A program made the position numbers and the translations under genes. This document shows positions 56,446 through 64,000 of a stretch of DNA of 64,000 nt, piece by piece (the stretch's first letter is position 1; each line of letters starts with the position of its first letter). The DNA is from Desulfomonile sp963700305. GTDB taxonomy: Bacteria; Desulfobacterota; Desulfomonilia; Desulfomonilales; Desulfomonilaceae. The notes beneath the pieces were generated by a model, which was given only the letters and a program-made list of their open reading frames with translations, was not told the origin of the DNA and did not search any database. The DNA lies in contig CAVOXB010000009.1 of assembly GCA_963700305.1 (NCBI GenBank), positions 18,985 through 82,984 on the forward strand, given 5' to 3'.

Positions 56446-56987
56446 TGTCGAGCTCCTTTCCGAGATGTTGTTTCACTCTATCAGACGAAGATTCCAGACT
56501 ACCGACGGCAGTCGTCACGATTACCACGAACGGCATCTGGCTTGGCCGTCTTGCCCCGTTTGAAACGATGATTCCAGCACACAGGCCGCCGAGGATGAAG
56601 TGTATGGGTGCTTGGGCAAAGATGTTATCTCCGGGAAAAAGGAAAATAGGAAATGCGGCCCAGAAAAGCCCCCCTGTGAAAGTCCCAACGGCAAAATTGC
56701 GTGCCCACGGTTCGGCTTTCGCTCCTGCTGGCTTGGTTTTCAGGAATCGAATTCCGATTCCGATTCGAGGTATCAAGGAAACAAGAAACGCTCCAAGCCA
56801 TAAGAAACAATCTGTCATGCGCGACACTCGGCCACAAGGCGACAGTCAAGATGATCGATCCGAGTAGGGACCCTAAAATTCCTGGCATTCCATGACGGTA
56901 TAGTTCGGCCACCTGGGCCGCACTGATATCGGTCGCTAATGCTGACCCGGCCAAGCTGCTTTGAGAATCTGGCTGCCGGTTCACCAT
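56417..56987 (-). pseudogene. Multi-pass membrane sensor-like protein, one frameshift
   Basis: The ATG at 56,987 follows AATAAGGAGTTGAATCCAG. Two overlapping frames give about 190 aa with 4-5 membrane segments (GILGSLLGSIILTVALWPSV, then FTGGLFWAAFPIFLFPGDNI). It is homologous to the N-terminus of the kinase at 59,688-61,488 (shared AELYRxG and ALWPxVxH). The stop at 56,417 overlaps the FIST kinase start by 29 bp, so the two are coupled. It may be a separate sensor subunit or the remnant of a larger kinase. Confidence 0.7.
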
Positions 56988-57279
56988 CTGGATTCAACTC
57001 CTTATTCTGAAATAATTATTCTGCGGTCTTGCCATTTCATTGGTCTTGATCGTCACTGAAGTTGATGAATGGATCCTCCGTTGAATCAACATCCCAGATG
57101 AGACGCTGCTTGTTCTTTGTCTTCATGAGCGGAGCGTTGGACCTCGTCAGGGCTTGTTCGGGCACCTTCAATCCTTCGTACCTACCCAGGACATCATTCT
57201 CAAGCCTCAACAAGGACTGGCCGGCCCCTGCATCCTGTCTCTCAAGGCAAACCGATTCCCGGTCAATTGGTTCTGGTTG

Positions 57280-59691
57280 TCAGTCGTCATCCAGGACCCC
57301 CCGAATAGTTCGCAGGATCTCTTTGGCCCTGTATGGTTTAACAACAGATCCCTTTGCCCGGGCCACTATAGGCTGTTTCGCCTGTTCACCGGTGGCGTAA
57401 CCACTGGTCAAAAGAATCTTTGCATTTGGATTGACCTTGAGAAGCTCCTCCATGCACTGTGTACCCTCCATAACCGGCATAATGAGATCCAAAATTACTA
57501 AAGAGATGTGATCCTTTTTCTCTCGATAGATCTCCAGAGCCTCTTTTCCGTTTCTAGCCTTTCGAACCTCATATCCGGCCAGTGTGAGCATTTGATCTCC
57601 CAAGTCTAATATCGACTCTTCGTCATCCACCAGCAAAATCGTTTCTCCTCCAAATGCGGGCATCTCTCCGGATGCGGCAACTTCTCGTGTTTCTTCCATT
57701 TCCATTGCAGGCAGGTAGATTTTGAACGTAGTTCCAAGACCCGGCGCACTCTCGCAAACAATATGTCCTCCATGAGCCTTCACAATGCCGTATACCATTG
57801 AAAGCCCAAGCCCGGTTCCCTCACCGGGACCTTTTGTGGAATAGAATGGCTCAAAGATATGATCTAGTCCTTGATTCTCCATGCCATGACCGGTGTCCGA
57901 GAATGTCAGTAATGCATACCTACCGGGTTTGACATCGAGGTGGGTCTCACGGTCCTCGGCGTCTAAAATGACGTTTTCCGTGTGAATGACCATTTTGCCA
58001 CCTTTAGGCATGGCATGCTGCGCATTGACTCCCAGATTCAAAAGTATCTGTTCCATCTGGCCCGGATCCGCATAAATGGTCTTCAGGTCATCCGCCAGAA
58101 GGAGTTGTATGTCAATCATCTTTGGAATCGTTCGGGCCAGCAGTTTTTGAGCCTGTTTTGCCTTCAGCGTTCAGGTTCATGGGACGACGGTTGGTCTCCA
58201 CACGGCGACTGAAAAAGGACCTGTCTGACCAGATCGGCTCCCCGGCTGGCCGCCTGACGTATGGCCTGTAGTTTTTTATGTCCTCTGTCTTTCTCCGTTT
58301 GGCCCAATAGGACCAGGTCCGAATATCCAAGGATAATCTGCAAAAGGTTATTGAAATCGTGGGCAATGCCTCCGGCAAGGGTTCCGATTGCCTCCATATT
58401 TGTCCGCGTGCAAAAGCTGCCCTTCAAGTTGTATTTGTTTGGTGACATCGAGTCCCAAAGCCACATAGTTTTCGATCTGACCAGCGGAGTTGCGTACGGG
58501 GAAATGGTCACGTCTGCGTGGTCCAGGTTCTCCGTCCTTCCTCTCGCTTACAAAGCGTCCCTGCCAGGCTTTGCCGCCTCCGAGCGTAGCCGCCATATCC
58601 TTATAGAAGGCACTGTCGTGTTGATCACTCTTCAAGAACCTGGCATTTGACCAACCACTTCTTTTCTGTTGTAGCCCGAGATGCTCTCAAAAGCCGAGTT
58701 CACGTACCGTATACTTCCAGATCTGTCCGTGATCATTACCGACTCTATGGACTGATCGATGGCCATTGCCAGAAGCCTCTGAATGCCTGCGCTCTTTTCG
58801 CTCCATCATTTCCTTCTGGAGTTTAGCGTTTGACTCTGTCAACTCGGCAGTGCGTTGCCATTACACGCTTTCGAGCTCATCGTGAGCCTCTTGAAGCATC
58901 AATTCCGCCGTCTTGCGTGGCGTCACATCGCAAAGAGTTCCGATCATCCTCGGGATGCCGCGAATGTCTCGCTCTGTGATCTTTCCACGAGCCGTAATCC
59001 ATCTCCATTCGCCCGTCTTGTTCCGCATCCTGTATTCACACTCGTAGACGGAGAACGTCCCTTTTCGCATGAGATTCAAAGGTCTTCCTCACCTGATCCG
59101 CGTCATCCGGATGGACCAGCGCTTCCCACGCACTCATCCACGGCTCAATCTCATCATCCGAGTATCCTAACATCGAGAAGCTACCTGGGGCATAAAAGGC
59201 CTCCCCCGTCTGGAGGTTCAAGTCCCATAACCCCAGATCCGCTCCCATAAGGGCAAGTTCAAGGCGCTGCTCTGTTTCTCGTATGCGAGTGTCTGCTTTG
59301 TGCTTGAAGAGGGCCATCGCAATGGTGGAGCGCAACTCGTCAACACGATAGGGTTTACCAGATATCCGTATGGCTCAGCCATCTTAGCTCGGTCGAATAG
59401 CACGCTCGTCCGCGTGGGCTGTCAAAAACACAATGGGAATGTTGACCGGGAACGTACGCGCTGGGCAGCCTCGATGCCATCAACCTCTCCCTTCAGCCTA
59501 ATATCCATCAGTATAAGATCCGGTCTGGTTTCTTCAGCTTTTTGAACAGCCTCCTCCCCCCTTGGCACAATTCCGCACGACTCATATCCCAGTTGTTCCA
59601 AATTGATTCGCAATCTCTCGGCGTTGATTCGCTGGTCTTCCACAATCAAGATCCGTGGCCTGGGGAATTCACCAACCTGGTTCTCCATCAT
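57280..59691 (-). pseudogene. Hybrid sensor kinase REC-PAS-PAS-PAS-HisKA-HATPase-REC, several frameshifts
   Basis: The start at 59,691 overlaps the upstream kinase stop (ATGA). Order of domains: REC (ILIVEDQRINAERLRINLEQ, then PDLILMDIRLKGEVDGIEAA), PAS_3 (RLELALMGADLGLWDLNLQT), a second PAS/PAC (YECEYRMRNKTGEWRWITAR), a third PAS (SVMITDRSGSIRYVNSAFES), HisKA (GGIAHDFNNLLQIILGYSDL), HATPase (NLGVNAQHAMPKGGKMVIHT, FEPFYSTKGPGEGTGLGLSM) and C-terminal REC (LLVDDEESILDLGDQMLTLA). The last 279 codons (57,280-58,119) are intact; breaks lie near 58,115, 58,370, 58,630, 58,860, 59,070 and 59,370. Both REC domains keep their phospho-Asp (LMDI and ILDLIMP). Confidence 0.83.
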
Positions 59692-61488
59692 ACATCCCCA
59701 GTGAATCTAATGAGGTAGCGGGTGCCGTTCACTCCGTTGATTTCGACTTTGCTTCAAGTTCTTCCACCAACAAGTTCACCAAATACCAGGCCGAACGACT
59801 CTGGTTTTTCAATATCGGGGTCTCCGAGAGACCCTATCCCGTTGTCAACCACCTCCAGTTCGATCAAGTTCTCCTCCGTCGAACGAATGGACAACCTGAT
59901 CTCTCCTTTTCTGCCATCGGGGAACGCGTGTTAAACAGTTTGAAAGAAGTTCGTTCACTATTAAACCACAGTTTATCGCGCAGTCGATTTTCAATGGGAT
60001 TTGCTTCACATCCAGGTTGACGGCTATCGAGGACAAGCCATCAGAGAAGGAGCCTGTAATTTGTTACACCGTGTCTGCCAAAATACTCATCGGCCATGAT
60101 ACGTCCCAAGTCCGGGGAGCGATATAGGCTCTCGTGGACGAGCGCCATGGACCATATTCTGTCTTGGGCATCCTCGAAGATTTCTCGAAGGCTCTTATCA
60201 TTCAAGCGGAAAGCTTGAAGCTCCAGAAGACTAGCCATCATTTGCATATTATTCTTCACCCGGTGATGAATCTCCCTGAGCAGTATTTCCTTTTCTGCCA
60301 ACGAGGCTCTGAGCCTATCCTCTGCCAATTTCCGTTCGGTCACATCAAGGGCCATCTCCATTATGGACGGTTGCCCCTTGTAAATGATTGGAGCTGAATA
60401 GAGCTGACCCCAGCCAGGTGTACCGTCCGCTCGGACACAGATCATTTCAATCGCAGTCGCAGTCTTCCACTCCTCCAACATCCATTTCGTGCGCTGCTCG
60501 GCTAGATCCCAAAGGGAAGGATCTAGGAAATCTCGCAGCGACCTCCCAATTAATTCATCCGGGCTGCGTGCTCCCATTGCAGCGGCCGATGCAGAATTCA
60601 CGAAGACAATATTGCCGTTACAGTTGATGTGGATTGGCACGGGGACAGCTCGACGAGCGTCCGATAAGTTTCCTCAAGAATTCTCCGTTCCTCGATTTGC
60701 TGTTGTAGTTCCGTGTTGAGTTTCTCCGCGGATGCCTTTTCCTTTCTTAGAAAATCAATGAATTTGTTTTTCTCTAATCTCCGCTTGATCGATTCATTGA
60801 ACCTCTTGTGAATGGCATTGGCTACAACGAGGAAGTAGCACGCAAAAACAAGCGTCAGGAGGGCCATGATTGTCTGGTCTCGGTCGCCCTCATAGTAGAG
60901 CCTGCCACAGAAGGCCCCGGCAATGATAACTATTGGCGGAAACATCGCCACACGGCTCGAAGCATAGGCAAAAACTTGGCCTACAACTACGCCGGCGAGC
61001 ACGAAGCCTAACAGCGCCTGAAGGAAAGGTTTGTGAGCCGGAAAGAATAAAAGCGGCACGAGAGCCCAGAATAGCGCCCCTATTGCGGCCAGGACAACGA
61101 ACGTTCGCCCCCACGGAATCGTCGCGTCCCCCCTAGGGCTTGCCATGTGAAACCCATATATTAGGACGTACCGGCATGCCGAAAAGAGGCTTAGTGCGGC
61201 GGCCCAACCGATGATACCCTCGTGGGATACCGCAGGCCAGAGTGCGAACGCTAGAATCCAGGCCGTTACCGACAGGAGGACTAGTGCAAAGCCTTGGCGA
61301 TAGAGTTCGGCTATCTCGGGTGCTCTCAGTTCGCTCAGATCTTCCTTCGTAAGGTCAAACTGCCCTGACATTTGTCCTGAGGTTGCATGCTCCTCAAAAC
61401 CTTGACTGAAACCACCATTAGGCCAAACAGGCTGCTCGGCGGGTTCGACAAGAGGTTGAAGCAGTGAGGAGATTCCCTTTTCCATCAT
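59688..61488 (-). pseudogene. Membrane-bound PAS-HisKA_2 sensor kinase, about three frameshifts
   Basis: The ATG at 61,488 follows GAAAGGTAAATC. Residues 1-250 hold a hydrophilic N-terminus and about seven TM segments (FALVLLSVTAWILAFALWPA, then FVVLAAIGALFWALVPLLFF). A coiled coil and, after a break near 60,630, a PAS domain follow (IHINCNGNIVFVNSASAAAM). The HisKA_2 box is LLREIHHRVKNNMQMMASLL. The HATPase (CAINCGLIVNELLSNCL) is broken near 60,040, 59,920 and 59,740, and ends GTRYLIRFTGDV at a TGA overlapping the next gene's ATG. Operon with the hybrid kinase is therefore clear. Confidence 0.82.
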
Positions 61489-61804
61489 GATTTACCTTTC
61501 AATTGTCACGGTCCCCCGAATCATCCGAGTGAATTGACGATTGTCTCGAACTCATCTTTGGCACGGTTGCTAAGGTATTACGTCCACGCCACCCGTTTCT
61601 CCTATTCTCTGGCTCTCCAACCCGATAGGTGTTCAACGAATCCGCACTCGTTGGATCCTCAGTTGCCGACAACCTGCAACCGAGCCACTTCCTGCGGGCT
61701 CATGGATCACAGCACGAAGTCTTTGCGGATCCAGCGGAACCTGGACAACAGCGTCGACCTCTGACTCCGCTATATTTACCTTCATGTCTCGCATCACCCC
61801 GTTA
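61489..61804. other. Intergenic or decayed DNA
   Basis: No supported gene. It separates the membrane kinase from a degenerate kinase and probably held the latter's HATPase domain, which is no longer recognisable. Confidence 0.4.
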
Positions 61805-63532
61805 ACAGAATGAAGGGAGCCTTCCGCTTTCCCCGTTCTTCACACAGTTCCTTTATCCTCTTGCAACGTCCTACCCAAGCTTCTCAGGCTTATTACTCCC
61901 ACTTTCTTGTCGTTTCTATGGCTTGCAAGCCAATATCGCTAAGATCAAAAGTTTTTTCCGGGACGGCCTCGCCAGTGCGAAGTTCCACGGATTCTAGGAG
62001 CCCCTTTACCGCTCGGGCGACAAACCGAGAGCTCTCGATGATCTCTTATAGAATTGCCTCAACAGTCTCGCGGTCTCCTTATTTCGATTTCATCAATTCG
62101 GCTGACGGCCCAGCCATGATAACTTGCAACAGATTGTTGAAATGGTGAGCTACCCCTAAAGCAAAACCAGCCTCGGCGCCGAACCGTTGCACTTGTGGCT
62201 ACACGTCCTCAGCCCGCCTTCGTTGTTCTATTTCGCCACTGAGTTCTTCGACTCTCTTTAGCAGTTCTTCATGCAAGATCAGCGTTTCGGAAGCCAACAC
62301 TGATCTGAGCCGCCACGGCCTCCAAAAACTCCGCGTCCCGGGCGAAGTCTCTCTCGGCCAAAGAAGGATTCCCATTACCCCAGGACCCTATTGTCCTCAA
62401 CAAGGGGAAGGGCAGCCAATGATCTTACTCCGGCATTCTTCAACTCATCCGACGTGCAACGAGGATCTACGAAACATTAAGGCAGTATTCCTGCTTTCCG
62501 TGGCTTGCCACAAGGCCGCAGAGACACTCCCCAAAGCGGATCTCCCGTGGTGCCTTAAAGGAGACCTCGGCAACTTCTGAACCGAGGCCTTGATAGACTA
62601 ACCGATCTCCGTCACATAAGTAGACGACCACAATATCCGTGGACAGCAGTCGCATGATCTGTGCCCGGCAGACATCGAGAAACTCTCGCATTGTGAGGCT
62701 CTTGGTGACTCCAGGGCCATTGCTTTGATAAATCCCAATTCCTCGGCCCTCTTTAAAACGGTAGTCTCAGCTTTCTTGATGGCAGTAACATCAAGATTGG
62801 TGCCTATGATTTTCAGGGCTCTACCAACCTTGTCGAATTCAACGGTCTTGCCTCGCGCCAGACACCAAAGCCATTCCCCCGAACGATGTTGAATCCTGTG
62901 TTCACTTTCGAAAGCGAGGAGACTCTCCCTTCACATGAGCGACAAGGGCCAGCCGAGCCCCTTCTATGTCGTCAGGATGTACCCGGTTTGCCCAGCCGGT
63001 TATGGTCGGTTCAACTTCCTTTTCAGAATAGCCGAACATCTCTCCGGACCGACGATCGTAAATCACCGCTCCTGTCTGAAGGTTGATTTCCCAAGTGCCG
63101 AGGTCCGCTCCTTCAAGTGCGAGTTCCAGCCTCTCTTCACTTTCCTTCAACCGTCTTTCTATAAGGTGCTTATAGAGTGCTGTCTCAATTGTTGTGCGCA
63201 ATTCCTCTGAGCGAAAAGGTTTGAGAAGGTAACCGAACGGTTCCGACCTTGGCCCGCTCCAGCAAAGAGTTGTTGCTGTTAGCGGTCAGGAATATGATGG
63301 GAACGTCCAGAAGTGAACGTATTCGCTCGGCAGCCTCTATTCCATCCATCTCCCCCGCCAGCATGATATCCATCAATATCAGGTCTGGCTTTATGTCTTC
63401 GGCTTTCTCTATGGCGTCTTTTCCGGTTTTCACCATGTGCTCCGCTTCATATCCGAATGATTGGAGACAGGACTGAATATGGTGCGCCGTACCACCTTGT
63501 CCTCGACAATGAGAATCTTCGTTCCGGCCATT
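61805..63532 (-). pseudogene. Degenerate REC-PAS-PAS-GAF-HisKA kinase
   Basis: The ATG at 63,532 starts MAGTKILIVEDKVV, a REC domain that continues, after a break, with SFGYEAEHMVKTGKDAIEKA and PDLILMDIMLAGEMDGIEAA. PAS_3 follows (RLELALEGADLGTWEINLQT), a second PAS/PAC remnant, then GAF (VVVYLCDGDRLVYQGLGSEV). The HisKA box is the variant LGVAHHFNNLLQVI. The part beyond (EIIESSRFVARAVKGLLESV, then LRTGEAVPEKTFDLSDIGLQ) contains two in-frame TAA codons and no HATPase follows. It parallels the hybrid kinase at 57,280-59,691, so it is a decayed paralog. Confidence 0.7.
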
Positions 63533-63559
63533 TGACTCCACCCCTACTCCATACCTGGC

Positions 63560-64000
63560 TTACCTGTTCGGGAATTGAACTCGAAACTCGGTGCCGCAGT
63601 TACTGACTATCTGCATTTCACCTTCAAGTTCATCCACCAACATCCTGACCAACTTCAACCCGAAAGAATTCGTTTTTTCGAGATCCAGATCCTTCGCGAT
63701 GCCTAATCCGTTATCTCGCACGGTAAGTTGAATCACATCGTAATATACCATCTTGGGAAACTACAGCAACCTCGCCGTCTTCTAACCCTTGAAACGCGTA
63801 CTTCAAGCAGTTGGAAAGAACTTCGCTCAATATGAGACCACAGTTGATTGAAACATCGATCTTCATAGGCACGTTATCTATGTCTGTTGTCAGAAAGACC
63901 TGGGATAGGCCCGAGGCCACAGATCCGTTGCAGGATCACCTATGAAAGCCTACCCAAGTAGTTCCTGGCAGTTATTTTGGCCAGATCGCCAGACTGGTAA
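63560..64000 (-). pseudogene. HisKA_2 sensor kinase, C-terminal part, cut by the window end
   Basis: The HATPase domain reads VPMKIDVSINCGLILSEVLS, NCLKYAFQGLEDGEVAVV and, in the next frame, LTVRDNGLGIAKDLDLEKTN, SFGLKLVRMLVDELEGEMQI, ending FRVQFPNR at 63,560. There is a break near 63,750 and another near 63,920. It matches the FIST kinase C-terminus closely. The N-terminal part lies beyond the window. Confidence 0.75.

Noticed and set aside
11952..62090. Stop-codon reassignment of TAA
   Set aside because: Intact genes such as the thioesterase, both integrases and the XRE regulator end in TAA, so TAA acts as a stop here.

Overview
The window looks like accessory chromosome from an anaerobic Desulfobacterota (deltaproteobacterium), in the style of Desulfomonile or Syntrophobacter. 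This is inferred from gene content only: 4Fe-4S proteins with HTH domains, a CcdA/thioredoxin/ferredoxin redox operon, an IHF subunit, a PilZ protein with a deltaproteobacterial N-terminal segment, and many PAS/FIST histidine kinases. Single-base frameshifts are unusually dense, often beside short homopolymers, and they also hit conserved genes such as ccdA. Sequencing error is therefore a serious alternative to real decay, and frameshifted genes are described here as reconstructed units.

Layout. (A) 1-10,960 is a mobile-element remnant: a RepA-like ATPase with an iteron-like array, a broken TnpB with a two-repeat CRISPR-like unit beside it, small hypothetical genes, a serine recombinase, an XRE regulator, an Xis-like protein and a tyrosine integrase that abuts a tRNA-Asp 3' fragment (attachment site). 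(B) 11,175-12,862: the 5' part of a DUF2779/PD-(D/E)XK nuclease gene runs into an orphan type I-E CRISPR remnant. One repeat of it is split by an IS110-family element whose left end has the pairing segments expected of a bridge RNA. (C) 13,500-20,300 holds mostly intact genes: PilZ, glycosyltransferase, HTH/4Fe-4S protein, acyl-CoA thioesterase, IHF and a truncated SRAP protein. (D) 20,733-40,505 is the main candidate system. A ~4,200-codon Ig/cadherin-like surface protein with a LEPR-xLL-like N-terminus is followed by a periplasmic adaptor, a TolC-like lipoprotein, a PqqD-like/M50 protease/HlyD fusion and a GAF-TM-HlyD fusion. No ABC ATPase is present, so this may be an ABC-independent exporter dedicated to the giant protein. 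(E) 40,915-48,685: two inverted IS200 copies bracket a ferredoxin/thioredoxin/CcdA operon, an IS701-like element and a tyrosine recombinase. (F) 48,700-53,392 is a second recombinase module (serine recombinase, Xis-like, tyrosine integrase), ending at a second identical 49-bp tRNA-Asp fragment. (G) 53,901-64,000 (minus strand) is a run of related sensor kinases: FIST-PAS-HK, a membrane sensor protein, REC-PAS-PAS-PAS-HK-REC, membrane-PAS-HK, a decayed REC-PAS-GAF-HK and the C-terminus of another kinase.

The two 49-bp att copies bound about 42 kb that carries the giant-protein/secretion locus and the redox operon. It could be one genomic island or a tandem series of elements. Both integrase modules have the same order: serine recombinase, small genes, HTH protein, tyrosine integrase, terminator, att, arm-site-like repeats, DUF2779 5' end.
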